From the NCBI GenBank assembly GCA_907163375.1, contig CAJQUW010012690.1, positions 62,001 through 126,000 on the forward strand: DNA of 64,000 nucleotides. The letters run 5' to 3'. Origin of the DNA: Prostheceraeus crozeri (lineage: Eukaryota; Platyhelminthes; Polycladida; Euryleptidae). Positions 11,460 through 24,205 of this stretch are shown piece after piece (positions within the stretch are counted from its first letter, which is position 1; each line of letters begins with the position of its first letter). Both the position numbers and the translations under genes were made by a program. A model generated the notes under the pieces. The model was given only the letters and a program-made list of their open reading frames with translations. It was not told the DNA's origin and did no database searches.

Positions 11460-14400
11460 CATTGGGGGGGGGGTGTTTGATAAATTTTACCTGATTTACA
11501 ACTAAGAACCAAAATTTACCTGATTATTGCAAAGTGTTTAAATATATCAAGTGTGGAAACTCCCCATTACTCTAATGTATTTTTAGTGGCGACAAATCCG
11601 CCATCTTTTTTCGCCAAGATAATTTTCAGATATTTATATTCATCAATTTCAAGAAGTCGCTGTGGCTAAAATATTTGGTGACAACTTCATTTTTCTGGTG
11701 ATTCCTACATAAAATTTACTGCTTTATTCATTTTTCACATCAATTTTGATGTTGAACGTGTCATTTCTGAATAATATGACTTTATAGATGAAACAGTGGA
11801 GAAATGGTGTCATTTGGCTCTCAGATATTGTTTATCTACATATTGAAGATGCATCTAATACAAATATTTCCTGGAATGAGAAGAAAGGAATATTTGCTCG
11901 CTATTTTAGCAACATTTTTGTGCTTTGGATGGTTCTTTAACGTTTCATCTGCCAGTGAAGATCAACTCCGCGTGGTTGACGCCCGTGACTCTTGCGCTTG
12001 TCCTAAAACAGCCCGTCATGCGCTTATTTTACTGATATCTGTGTTCATACATGGAGTGCACCAGTTGCCGGAAATTCCACCATCTCCATGATAATTGAGC
12101 GAGATGTTCCCACACAAATCACTCTACGTTTTCACTGTTGTGACGTCATGCCTAGTCGCTGTCTGATTGATTTACTAACTAAGGAAGCAGACAGACAGTC
12201 GCTACTGTGACTTTTCACAAGGCGCACGGTGTTCTAAATTTTGCTGCTCAGGGAATCATTATGATCTGTGCGTGAAATGGCGTCTGGTAAGTTGATGTTA
12301 ATGATAGTTAATTGGATCAACTCAAAGTTTTGCAACACGAGTATAGTCAATACATTTGATGCAGTTGATATCACCCATCCACGGTCATACATTTCATTTA
12401 GTAAAAGTAAATATAATTCTTAAGTGGCAACTCAGTGATAGTTAACTACATAGTCCATACAACCTCGTTCATGATGATGTTCAAGGTTTACAAATACTGT
12501 GTCTAATGGTCGATCTTGTAAAAAAAAGTTTGACGCAATCAACTGGATCTGTAAGTCGGTCAAATTTTTGGCATATAATGAAACTATGTGTAAAGACGAT
12601 AAGTGTATAAGGTGCAATAATTTCCGCCATGCCCATTATGACTGGGCAACAAGATCAACTTCGCACTACTGATCCGATTCAACCCAGTTTGCCGCATCAC
12701 GAATGTTATACGAAAAGCTTCTTCCAAGTTACTATGTTTGATAACGAACACCCGTTAATAACCATTTTAGTAGGCCTATTTGAGAAATAGTAGTGGCAGC
12801 TGAGAGTCTTTTTGTGACAGTACTTCCGAAAAAAAGAAAATTAGAGGTTCTTTAATTCAATTAGCAAAAATGAAATTAATTTTTAGTTGCTAACAAAGCT
12901 TGATTTGATCCGATATCAAAAGACGTGAGATTATTCGAACGCAATGTTGCGTGTAAATAACCAGACAACTGAGGCCAAGTTATTCCCACGTAAAAGTGGG
13001 TACCAGCAGTCAACTCCACAGTGAGGTTTCATATGCAACAATTCGTCGAAATGGTAACTGTGTTTGCTGAGCGGTTATATTTTTGCATGATCACTTCAAA
13101 TATTCCGCATAATTTGTTTAGGCATTCATCGCTAGAATTAAGCAATTGCTTCTTAGAAGTGGTTGTCTACTGAACACGTTGCCAAAGTTTCATAGTATCA
13201 ATTTTTTTCAGCATATACATGCAATGATATACTGAATCTGTCTTCTTGGCAATTCGTAGTCGCTGCTCGTCCGCGATTTCCACATGATCACCATTATTCT
13301 TCAGTAATTGTAGTTTTTGATTTGATGTGAAATCAACATGTTTGAGAGCAGTGGTAGGCACATCAGAAGGTACAAATTGATGCACTTGTTTAATCTCTAG
13401 GAGTAGGTATATTCAAAATGTTAAAGCGGGCATTGATTCCTTTGCTTAGTTATTCGGATGAAGCTTTTTGACATACGGTAAACTAGGGCGAATCAGTCAT
13501 TGTTGGTAAGAAATCTGTTTATTTGCTCAATGATAGCCACTATGACATGATGACCTATACCTATGTCAGTGGTAGGCAACCAATTTGTGGTAGTGATGAC
13601 TTACAGATCTAGTTGATTACATCACAATCGGTTGCACTGTATCGGCCGTTAGATGAATCGAATACCTAAAAACTTGTATTGCGATGAGTCTGACACATTT
13701 GTTGCAATATTTTTTATTTAAGCCTTTAAACGAAGCTCAATAATCAAATTTTGATCAATTTAGAAAAGCTGTTTCTTCAACCGAAACTTATATTTATTAT
13801 GATTTGAAAATGTCCAAAATAACTACGCTACGTATATTTCATAATATTAGCTACATAAAAACAATGATTTTTCATGGGTGTGTGCTGCATTCACCTGCTC
13901 GCACCGAAAATTTTAGAAGGCATGCTGAATCAATTATTAGTAGGCCTGTAGGTGAAATATAATTTGTTAAAATAAAGATAGCCTACATATTCGCAAGAGG
14001 AGCAACAGCTGGGTATTCACAGCGAAATAATAAAAATTCTGAGAGATTTTACTGCCAAAAATAATTTGTCATGAACTTGAATGCCCAGTAAATTTCCGTC
14101 ATGAAAAATGCTATTCATGTCTATTACTTTCTTGGAGTATTGAAATTTAAATATTGAAATATAATTGAAATATTGCATTAGGAAGTTACTTTAGATCATC
14201 CCTATGTATGTGCATTTTTGTCAACATCGTGAAGTAGCATGAGGCAATCAGTATTCAGTACTCTATACTGCACTTTGAAATGCTTAATACCGATGTCAGA
14301 TGAACATGTACGGTGAAATAAATTGATAATTATTCACAACGTCTAGACAATAACTTGAATGAACAGCATTCGAAATTTAATTGGCAAAAGTGATCAAATC

Positions 14401-15192
14401 AAAAGTGAAACGTTTTGTGGGTTATTCTATATAGCTTTATAATACAAATTTCGGTTGAAGGCCTTTTGTGAATTGATGCATCCTGTGATGTTCCAACCGA
14501 TGAAATCAAAGCTGCGTCCCAAATGCTTTCATCTGCATCTGAATGTTTCGTGTTGCTTTCCTTTTTCTGTTGTGAATATAATTTTATTTTTCAGTGATTT
14601 GCCGGAGGCCGAGGAACTATTGTATTAATTGCTCAATATACTCGAATGCAATTAATGCAAAGTATCTGCAGCTTAAGGCTGGAGCGTCATTAATCATTTT
14701 TCATTATTTTCATCACTAACAAAACACAGTCATTTACGTGATACATCAATAATTAAGTGACAACATTTCAGAATTTGACTATTTCTTCATAAATTGTTAT
14801 CTCAACACGGATCATCAAATACTGCTTTTGATCATAAAAGGAAATTCAAGGAAATACTCTGATGTAAGAAGAAAATGAGATGTTAGGATGTCAATAAAAA
14901 AATATTAAATTTCACATAGGATACTTTCATAATCAAATGAAAAAATTAGGACTAAAATAGTATGTAAGGTCCATCATGTTTCCAACATACATTCATGAAT
15001 GGAAATCTAAAACTGATCAATGAATGTATGTACAGATGGTTATCGATAAGAAAATGAAGTATTTCTAGATTCGATACAAATATTTTCAGATGTTCAGTGG
15101 GCAAAAGTTTGTTAATACGTTCATACACAGTACATGAATGCAATCATACACTAATCCCAAAAATGTCTGTCACCTTTTGAATTGCTTTCTAC
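11460..15192. other. Interior of the 7.9-kb element, no gene recognised
   Basis: No transposase motif, intact long frame or repeat recognised. A 95-codon frame at 11804 with a hydrophobic start resembles no family I know. Confidence 0.35.
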
Positions 15193-15796
15193 CACAGAAT
15201 TAAATATTTTGTTTATCTGCTTCGGTTTGCTAGAAGTGTGATTAATACGAAACGGACGGCACATTGAGGAACCTATTAGGTGGGCAAGAAGGAATTCCTT
15301 ATACCTTACAGAGATAGGAAAAAAGTCGTGCGTCGCTTGCGGATTAATGTGAGTTCCAGCAAAGTGCTTCGATTGCCAAAATTCCTTCAGATTCGAAGAA
15401 TTCAGATCATTGCGCACAAGTTTTCTCCATAATATTGGCCCTTCCGATCATTATTGAAGAAAGTAGCAGGCGTACGAAAATTAGTTCACTTGATGATTTC
15501 ACATCCTCTCCTCGGCATTGCTCACTGTATAGTGCATACATTGAATCGAAGCCAAGACAGGGATGTGTGTTTTGGTGTGTGCGACGTGATATTACAGCAC
15601 GCACGCATCTCTCACTGGCTCTGGTGTCCCCTGCTGGCAGCTTATTGTTTGCCATTTCCGATAGCATGCGATACACGAATTATCCTTTCGAGAAGGAGCA
15701 AGTTACGTGATGTGATGTGCCATTTCGATATTAAGGTTGCATACAATTTTTCCTTTCTAGGAAACCGAAGCGTGCGCAGATGAATCTAATTCTGTG
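15193..15796 (+). mobile_element. hAT-type MITE, CACAGAATTA family, intact copy
   Basis: A 604-bp element with inverted ends CACAGAATTAAAT and CTAATTCTGTG, followed inwards by CTTCGGTTTGCTAGAA and its complement. Perfect 8-bp flanking duplication CTTTCTAC (15185-15192 and 15797-15804). No coding capacity. It serves as the empty-site reference for the insertion in the copy at 18101. Confidence 0.85.
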
Positions 15797-16780
15797 CTTT
15801 CTACTGTTATTAGGTGACATCGTTATAAAATTGCCAATTTCATTATATCTATGAAAACATTGAATACTCTATATGGCATGAAAAAGTTAGTCATTGAATT
15901 GAAATATATTTCTATGAATGCTATAAGATCCACAGATATCAGAAAGCTTTGATTTTGAAGCCAATTGTACTCAAGCATGCTTACACGATCAAATAATGAA
16001 GACAGTACAAATGAGAAATAAGATTGAAAGAGAAAAATGATGGGAACTAAAGAAAAGATGGCTTATAGTAAAGGCTTTTGGCTTTTCAATAATGAGGATG
16101 TCAATATCAGAATTTGTTTAACATCTCACTTTTGGCAAACGAATTATTTTAGGGTAGAGAGAGCGATACACAAAGTGATATTCAGTGAATAAAAAATGCT
16201 CTATACTGATAGTAAAGAAATCCAACGCACGCAGCAACCGCCCACTGCTTAGGCTCTATCTTCCGAATATCAAAACTTTATCCTCATTAGAGTTACTAAT
16301 GATCTGGAATGAGCGATTGTCTTCTACAGCGGTCTACAACAGTCTGCACAATGTTAGGCCGGTATGAGGAAACGGAGACCATTCGTTGCGAGAACAAGAG
16401 AAAGATTGGTTGCAAAAAATTGCGAGTGGAGAGAAATTTGGAGGAAGGTGATATTTGCGAACGAGAGAAAATTTCGGAGATTGAGGAATGACAGGCGGAT
16501 TCAAGTCCATAAGAACGCATGAGCGAATGAAAGCTGAGAACTCCAGATAGGGCATACAAAGTATAGGAAGCTAGTTCAATAGATGTTCTGGGAGTGATCT
16601 GACTTTATGATCTTAGTGAGCTACAAATTCTGAAATCTTTCGTAAAATTAGAAAAACGTGAATACTTACGTTAATACCCCGAGTATTTTTCTATGCATCA
16701 TCAGCAGACCGTCGGATTCCATCTTTCATGAAACAGAGCTCATCATTGGTTTATCAGTCTCATCATGCTAGAAGTATTTG
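15797..16780. other. No gene recognised
   Basis: Apart from the MITE target duplication at its left edge, nothing was recognised. Open frames at 16.3-16.5 kb overlap on both strands and look fortuitous. Confidence 0.35.
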
Positions 16781-16784
16781 AAAG

Positions 16785-16965
16785 ATAGTAACGGCCATCA
16801 AGATTACCAGATCTTAATCCTATCGAACATATGTGATATGATCTGGCGTACAGGAAAGTATCAAGAACAGGTGGAAGTAATTGTTTGAAGGACTTGACAA
16901 TCCATGGAAGGTCAAAGACTGGACGAGCATTCCTCAGAGCGCAGTTGATACCAATAAATATTTAT
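16785..16965 (+). pseudogene. Tc1-like transposase remnant (C-terminal)
   Basis: One frame reads WPSRLPDLNPIEHM then a stop in place of the usual Trp, the block around the third catalytic Glu of Tc1 transposases. Further on another frame gives DWTSIPQSAVDTN, the usual W-x-x-I-P block. Stops and at least one frame change interrupt it. The catalytic D blocks were not found upstream. Confidence 0.7.
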
Positions 16966-18100
16966 ACTTCAAAGAATCAGAAGTATGATCAATTCATCAG
17001 GTCTCTTTCGATAATGTAGCAACATTTCATAATCCTTTAAAAATATCAGCATTTATCATGAGGCTAATTGCTTTTCTTAACTTATGCAATAGAAACATTT
17101 ATTACAGTATGATAAGCGGTTTGCTTGGTTATATAAAAAGATAACACACATTTTTGGGATAAGTGTAAGTCCCCCCTTAAATCGCATAGAGTGGATTGTA
17201 GTCGTTCATTAAGTACCCTAATAATCAATTAATTTCTATGCCAAATCGATTCTATCATTTTAACCATAGAAATGGATCTTCATCTCATGTTTTTGTCTTC
17301 CAGATGTCTACGGATAATTATGTAATTTTTCACTACTTCATAGTTTTGACATACCTATTCAGTCCCTTCCATTCAATATTTCAATACTATTCTGTTGTCA
17401 ATTGCGATATCAAATACAACTGCTTATAAGAGCTGGCGAAAAAGTAATATCATAGCTGTCGCCACAAATCAACCATTGATTCCATACTTCCCTTATATAC
17501 TTACTTTGGATTATTGCACACACGCATACTCACACACACATTCCAACATGCTTCATGATTATATCCTGCAGAAGAGGTACCTAGTCATCTAATCGGCCGG
17601 AAATGACGCCTATAAATGAAAAATAATTTAATTGGTGGTTCATACGAATATTATTCATATTGAGTAGTCTCGACTGCTAAGGAAATTTTCGATGGTGTTT
17701 GCATCGAGAAAGTTAACACGCTGTTAACAATAAACTTCTACGCACAGAGAGGACGGTGTGCCTTATTCATACCGTGCGCTTTCCGCGGTGCGCGTGTGAC
17801 TGACGCGGTATGAGGAAGGTTCGATGAAATCCACCGTAGAGATGACGTCATCTCCTCAAGGGACAACGCAATAGCCAGAACATATATGAATCAACGGCTA
17901 AATATACACTACACAGCTAGGCAGAATGAGTTGCAGGCGTTTCAGCGTCAGGTGATTCAGTGCCAATATTCACTGGCCACATTATAGGTAGGGTACTGCA
18001 ATTACATTTCAATTGCACTTAGATATTTTAAATTTAGCAGAGCTAACTCACATCGCCTTATGCTCCAATTTTTAAGAAAATGCGAGGCCACTGTTCCTCC
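16966..18100. other. No gene recognised
   Basis: No exon-like frames or transposon ends recognised; a GC-richer patch at 17750-17840 stands out from its surroundings but has no assigned function. Confidence 0.35.
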
Positions 18101-19057
18101 CACAGAATTAAATTCATCTGCGCGGGCTTCGGTTTCCTAGAAAGGAAGAGTTATATGTAACATTAATATCGAAATGGTACATCACAGAATTAGAAAACTT
18201 GCTCCTTCTCGAATGGATAATTCGTGTATCGCTTGCTATTGGAAATTGCACTACTGCAGTTTAGTGCACCCTCTTTTACCCCTACTGCAGTTTAGTGCAC
18301 CCTAAAATGCATGTGAGAACAACATGATTTAATCAACAGAATGAATTCCATTCGTTCTTCCCTATAGTTATAAATGAGTGTCTTTGTGTCTTCGTGTGTC
18401 TTCGTCTTCGTCTTCGCACATTACACCGAGCGCGCGCTTCGGTGTAATGTGCGTAGTCATCGTTTGCGGGAGAATGCGCCGTTGTTTTAGGGTGCACTAA
18501 ACTGCAGTAGGCGCGTTTCCGTCTCTTTCATAGAGGGTAAACTAAACTGCAGTAGTGCCATTGGAAATGGCAAACAATAAGCTGTCAGCAGGGGACACCA
18601 GAGCCAGTGAGAGATGCGTGCGTGCTGTAATATCACGTCGCACACACCAAAACACACATCCCTGTCTTGGCTTCGATTCAATGTATGCACTATACAGTGA
18701 GCAATGCCGAGGAGAGGATGTGAAATCATCAAGTGAACTAATTTTCGTACGCCTGCTACTTTCTTCAATAATGATCGGAAGGGCCAATATTATGGAGAAA
18801 ACTTGTGCGCAATGATCTGAATTCTTCGAATCTGAAGGAATTTTGGCAATCGAAGCACTTTGCTGGAACTCACATTAATCCTTTTAATCCTCACATTCAC
18901 ATTAATCACTTTTTTCCCTATCTCTGTAAGGTATAAGGAATCCCTTCTTGCCCACCTAATAGGTTCCTCAATGTGCCGTCCATCACATTCTTCTATCACA
19001 TTCATTAATCACACTTCTAGCAAACCGAAGCAGATAAACAAAATATTTAATTCTGTG
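18101..19057 (-). mobile_element. hAT-type MITE, CACAGAATTA family, interrupted copy
   Basis: Inverted relative of 15193-15796 with ends CACAGAATTAAATTC and TTTAATTCTGTG and a perfect 8-bp duplication GTTCCTCC (18093-18100 and 19058-19065). It is interrupted at 18247-18559 by another element; without that and its 9-bp duplication the length is close to the intact copy plus a small local expansion near 18890. Confidence 0.85.
18247..18559. mobile_element. 313-bp inverted-repeat element with 9-bp target duplication
   Basis: The ends TGCACTACTGCAGTTTAG and CTAAACTGCAGTAGTGCC are inverted, with a second internal pair of TACTGCAGTTTAGTGCACCC blocks. ATTGGAAAT flanks it on both sides (18238-18246, 18560-18568), and the paralogous MITE at 15.2-15.8 kb has the uninterrupted single site. 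A 9-bp duplication suggests a Mutator-like element; a hAT origin is the alternative. An internal hairpin (18419-18453) has 13-bp arms CACATTACACCGA. Confidence 0.8.
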
Positions 19058-19375
19058 GTTCCTCCTGCTCGCATATACAGTCATCCCGCGTAGAGGTCGT
19101 TTTCAGCGCTTTCGCGTGACAAATCAATATCATCGACAGCAACTAACCATATACTTTCTGGTGTCTAGAAAGGGTAAGAATTTCCCGACATTATGAATTG
19201 TTTTTGTGACAAGACGTGTTTTTGTGGCTAAGAACAACGGCAGTGAATATTGGAGCTGAATCGCCGGCAAACCGGCGGTTTACCTGACATTTCTCATTTT
19301 ACCTGAATCTTTTAATAATTTCATATTGGGGAGGGGGTGTCACGGTCCCCACACCCCCCGGTCGCGACGCCTCTG

Positions 19376-19871
19376 CATGCATGTATATATATATTTGTCC
19401 GAAATACAATGTACATGTCATGAGAAGCATGAGATCAATCATAACATTACCGAAAGAGTTTGAGTCTGTGGTGTTTCATCAATTATCCTTATCCTCTCTC
19501 CTAACTTCATTGCACTTTCCTGGATCTGTACATTGATGTAATAACTGATGACGAAGGACTAATCCTGTGGCAGTGACTGTGGGCAAAGCTGAACATTATC
19601 TCTCGCTCGAGTCGTAATGTATTTTGAACGCTTACATCCAAATCTTTGTCCAGCATCAGCCAATCTCCTATAGCTGTGTGTGTGACGTGTGCGCGCGTTT
19701 TTCTCATTGACTAAAAACACACACCACCACAGTACTGCCGACCTAGGCAGATTGTATGTTGTGCATTAATCGAACAAATACATTTCTCGTCTTTTTATCA
19801 TTGATCCGTAGTGGGGAAGACATAAAACAATCCTTATTCCTTAAAGCCACTACAAGTCCTTTTGAGCTCTA
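19376..19871. other. No gene recognised
   Basis: Flank between the 7.9-kb element and MITE copy b; short (AT)n at 19384 and otherwise nothing recognised. Confidence 0.35.
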
Positions 19872-20838
19872 CACTGTAAATCGCTCAATACCAATCACAT
19901 ACGAAGGACGCATGCCAAAGTATTTTTTTTGATATATTTCTGTTTTCTCTTGGAATATAGTTGTATGTTTTTCGTACGCTATTCCAAATGTGGTTTGCTT
20001 TACATACTAAAGCTATACCAGCACAATGTTAAAAGGAAGTTGTCCAATCATGTCCAAAGTATGTTGATTTAAGGCCTTTTGTCAATAAAGATCAACTAAT
20101 GACATTCAAGAGTCATACTTCCAATACTGAATTCGATTTTAATACACGTAAGTCTAAGGCATTTTATGAATAATTAATAAGTATTCAACCATCAACAATT
20201 ATGCATTATGCAGTTTTGAAATTAAGCATATTATCAATCCGAAATAGAGACATAGGCCTATTATAATTCATGTACGCAAAAGAAAGTTATGTTTGAGATA
20301 TATAAGTCAACATGGTTGCACGAAAGATATCGTTCAAATGAATTGATGTTAATCAACTTGGCTCATAAAGTAGAGTCAACCAAGCATCCTGTCAACGTTA
20401 TTAGAAAAGTAGCAACGATGACACATTCGTAGAGCATAAAATTCACAATAAATCTAACCTGGTTAAACACCACACTATCAAAAATATATACTCACGACTG
20501 GGATTACTGAAAAAAGATATTTGACAGTAGTATGTAAAATATACATATTTTTTGCTATGTGACTTAAAGCTCTTCATACGAAACACATACCAATTTGCAT
20601 CGGGTCTCGTATATAAAACATACCAACAACTCGTATTTCAGTGTAAAACAGCCAATCACGGATAGAATAGTTCGTATCGCTGCATACCAATCACATGAGA
20701 AAGAAAGTGAGATTTCGTATGAAAAAATACCATATCTCGGTAAACATACGAGAATCTCGTATCAGATGTTAGTTTCAAATTGCATGTGATTTTGGTATAT
20801 TGGTATTTTCGTATTTTTGTATCAAGCGATTTACAGTG
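19872..20838 (-). mobile_element. TA-flanked MITE, CACTGTAAATCGC family, copy b
   Basis: 967 bp, reverse orientation of copy a (10022) and nearly identical to it. Ends CACTGTAAATCGCTCAATAC and AAGCGATTTACAGTG; left flank TA, right flank TG. No transposase. Confidence 0.85.
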
Positions 20839-23600
20839 TGGATTGCTACCGGATAGATGCTAGGATTATATGTATGCAGCCAGTAGTGATGTGGAAAGCT
20901 AACTGTAATGAGGTCAATGAATGAGGTGAATGAGGGTTCCTATCCTTATATATTGGCCGACTTTAGTACTTGCAGTTTGTCGCATTCCGAGAGGTGATCT
21001 GAGATGGCGTCCATTCATTTACATACATTGTCTCTATACTATCTCATTTACCAACATGTAAAACGAACGAAAATGATGACTTTTTCATCGTTTTCGTGCT
21101 CGATTTTTTGACTTTCATTAACGAAAACTGAAAATACCGACTGCGAGCACTATTGATCTGAGTCTATTGATCGGGACTCAGTCTACCGTAGACGCATTGT
21201 CAAGGAATCCTTGTGGTCGAACAAATGTCGTGAAGGTTGATTGCGATAGTTGATAGGTTTGGACAGAAATTCTTTGAGACTTGACCACTCCCGCTTTCAA
21301 TGTTCGTTTTCTGCTCTCTCTTCTTTTAGACATTACTTTTGTTTTACTCTTGTCTTGTAGTAAGTAGTATTAATTTTAATGTATTTTTGTGATGAAGTCT
21401 TAATCTTAGATATCCAGGTCTATCTTGCAACTCTGACTTTTCATCAGCGATTGTCATATGTGTCATTCTGTGTCAGAGTATTCATAGCGTGATCATGCAT
21501 GGTGGCATGTGAAATGCATTGGATGAGAGAAAATGAAATGTTTTCAAATTAAAACGGCTCATCTGGTTAACCGTGGCCCCAACAACTGATAATTCACTAA
21601 TGCTGGGTTTTTTTATTCAAACACTGAAAATACCAAAAGGTTTTTGTTTTCGTTTTGGTCAACGAATTCAACACCAGCTGGAAGTCATGAATATTCTATC
21701 CAACTACTTCGAAATATGTAGATGCTACGCTAGGCTACGTACGTGTTCGTCGTCTGTTTAGGAGATTAATTCAGATAAAATCTTCATGGATTTCAGATTG
21801 CTCATAATGCTTAAGTGAGATTAATGTGTGACTATATCGTAGCTGCTTGCCAACATCAATTGGACCGCTTGGGAAAGGCTAGTAAAAGCACTATAATGCT
21901 ATCAATATTAATCTATGTATATCATAATATATCAATGTATATCATAAAAATTCGACTATGGAAATCCAGCCATTTTCAAGAGCAATTACATGTAGATACG
22001 AAAGTGGAGAAAAACTTATACCACGGTTTGGATATCAGGTCGATATTGATTGGTTATTATAAAGTTGAATTTCCGGATCATAGATTTATGATCGAAATAT
22101 GTCGAATTGCTTGCATTCGATAATAATAAAATGAAAATATAATAAATACAACAAACAATTTCACTTGGCTTTCCAAAACTTTTCAATTGCTACGTTGAGA
22201 TTAGTCACTAGATTTTCTGGAAGGTGTTTTCAGTTGTTTCTTTCTTTAAGCAAAGTACCGGTACTTTCTTTGGTAGTTGGATAATGTCATTACTTCATAT
22301 TTCTGTATCCTTCGTCAATCTTTTTCCTTCCTTCACAAAGAGATCTAGAGATATTAATGCTGCTCAGCAGATATTGATCCTAACCATGCAATGCTGTTTC
22401 TTCATTTTGCATACAGACTTGCGAGTTTCACCAATAAATTTCTGCAAACTATTGGTAACTTTGCTTTCTACAGCAAAGACAGTCTAAATCTCCAAATTGT
22501 ATATTGTGATGTGTATAGGATTTATATATTCAAAAGAGACTTTCTACAAATTTCAAAATAAAGTCATCTCTTGAGTTTATTATTCATCCATGACTCTGCT
22601 CTTGTTTCAGATTAGTTTATCAAGGCCCTTTTACTGATTATTCAATGCATATCATGTCTCTTACATCATTACAGGAGGGATTCACTGCAAACGAGGCTTC
22701 GCTAATATTAAGATAAACACAACTGAAATTCGTGTTTGAGTGTGTTTGTGAAACATCGGCGGTTCATATCCGTTTTATGATTTGCTTGTGAAATTGCCTG
22801 TTGAACTTTGACGATTCCCACTGACAGTGTTTATATCGAAATGTCAAACATAAATGCACTGCAACAGATCTTTGACCTAATGGGCAGTAGGTCATGTCGA
22901 GTGAGTCACATGCAGTTTAATACATTTCTTAAATGATCGAAACTCAAAGCTTCAATGATTGATATCAATATTATTTCATTAAAAATTTGTAAATTCAAGA
23001 GTGTTGTTTAAAAGTCATTCATTATTGACACTTAATTGTTATGGATAATCAAATCTTGGCTAACTCTTATAAAAAAACAACAAAATATGATCGTCAAATT
23101 CAAGTTTCATTACTTTGGTCAATTGAGTTCCCATCACAATACATGTAGCAATCGTTTATCCGATATCTATTATGAAATAGCTTGGCATTTAACTTTCTCT
23201 AGTATTCTCTTAGTTGCATTGGTCCCTTCAGATATCAATTTCTTATAGTTTGCATATGAAATTCCTACTTATTTAAAGCAACATATGACTTAACAACTGC
23301 AAATGTAAGTCACCTGTTATCTTAATGTCACAAGAGGGAACTTTCCTCGGTTTCACCGATATTCTGAATCTTCAAATTGCGTAATTACACATAGCAAAAT
23401 ATCTGTGTAAACAACGCTCTGCTGACAGTTATATCACATTCTATATTACAATATAGATACAATATATAGCTTGTTGACAATTGAAGCTGTGAAGCCTCAG
23501 ATAAATGTGAGAAGATAATGATGCCGCCTGGGCATACACGTGTTGAACTCTTGTTACTTTTCTTAATAATGTAATGTCATTTCACTTCATGTACATTTAC
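20839..23600. other. No gene recognised
   Basis: AT-rich stretch. Open frames up to 102 codons (for example at 21815) show no recognised domain, and no transposon ends were seen. Confidence 0.35.
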
Positions 23601-23605
23601 TTCGT

Positions 23606-23652
23606 TCACCTGATGAAGTCGTAGACGAAAATTCGTGAATAAACAATTTTAT
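23606..23652 (+). repeat. Short Penelope-type tail fragment
   Basis: CCTGATGAAGTCGTAGACGA followed by AAATTCGTGAATAAA resembles, on the other strand, the tail of the Penelope-like remnant at 24.3 kb (GAAGAAGTCTTCGACAAAAA). Small fragment; weak. Confidence 0.4.
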
Positions 23653-23715
23653 CTTGAGACTACTTTAATTTTTTTAATTTATCTTTATTATTAAGTCTCA
23701 TGGCGATTACTTATG

Positions 23716-23765
23716 ATCATATATATATATATATATATAGATAGATAGATAGATAGATAGATAAG
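23716..23765. repeat. (AT)n and (GATA)n microsatellites
   Basis: An AT dinucleotide run followed directly by about seven GATA units, bordering the minisatellite cluster. Confidence 0.9.
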
Positions 23766-23769
23766 AAAT

Positions 23770-23880
23770 GTGCGCTCCTGCCCCACTTGTACACTCCTGC
23801 CCCACGGACGAATATGAAATGTACGCCCCTGCCCCACGACTGTACGCTCCTGCCCCCATGTGCACCCCTGCCCCACGTAT
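23770..23880. repeat. Minisatellite with CTCCTGCCCCA core
   Basis: Five diverged repeats of about 15-30 bp share TGCCCCAC or TGCCCCCA preceded by GC/AC-TCCTG or CCCCTG. Strikingly C-rich on this strand compared with the surroundings. Confidence 0.85.
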
Positions 23881-24205
23881 GAGCTTTTGCGGAATATGAT
23901 TGTACATTGATATGTACTGTTGTGAAAGAAGTTCTATGGCTGTCAGCACCTCCAAATGCCTGGTCCGACGATTGCTGTAGGCCGTGGTCCCTTCAATTTT
24001 CGTATTTAGAGTTAGCTTTTGCGGAATATGATCGTGCTGTGATATGTACTGATATGAATGAAGATATATGACAGTCAGAGCACCTCCAAATGCCTGGTCC
24101 GACGATTGCTGTAGGCCCTCAATTTTCGTATTTAGAGTTAGCTTTTGCGGAATATGATTGTGCATTGATATGCACTGATGTGAAAGAAGTGCTATGGCTG
24201 CCAGA
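23880..24205. repeat. Minisatellite, about 130-bp unit, 2.5 copies
   Basis: AGCTTTTGCGGAATATGAT starts three units at about 23881, 24017 and 24141. The shared middle includes CACCTCCAAATGCCTGGTCC and ends in TTTTCGTATTTAGAGTT. The 152-codon reverse frame over this area is produced by the repeat. An (AT)n run follows at 24222. Confidence 0.9.

Larger units (their letters stand above)
11437..19375. mobile_element. 7.9-kb hAT-ended element
   Basis: The ends CAGAGGCGTCGC and GCGACGCCTCTG are inverted, followed inside by a G-rich tract and TTTACCTGA-type words on both sides. They are flanked on both sides by CATGCATG, an 8-bp target duplication, and together with the CAG-type end this indicates the hAT superfamily. 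No transposase or BED finger was recognised in the interior, which holds two hAT-type MITEs (15193, 18101) and a Tc1 remnant. Possibly a large non-autonomous element or one whose genes have decayed. Confidence 0.7.

Noticed and set aside
11804-12091. 95-codon frame with a hydrophobic N-terminal half
   Set aside because: No family recognised, no splice context, and it is inside a mobile element; too weak to call a gene.
15435-15783. Overlapping 91- and 109-codon frames, repeated at 18.5-18.8 kb
   Set aside because: Recurrence comes from two copies of the same MITE; frames are open on both strands and in two registers, so there is no coding signature.
23707-24165. 152-codon reverse frame with internal repeats
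   Set aside because: Produced by the minisatellite; no secretion signal or known repeat-protein family was recognised.
23770-24205. Possible CRISPR-like array
   Set aside because: Units are contiguous tandem repeats without unique spacers and the context is eukaryotic.
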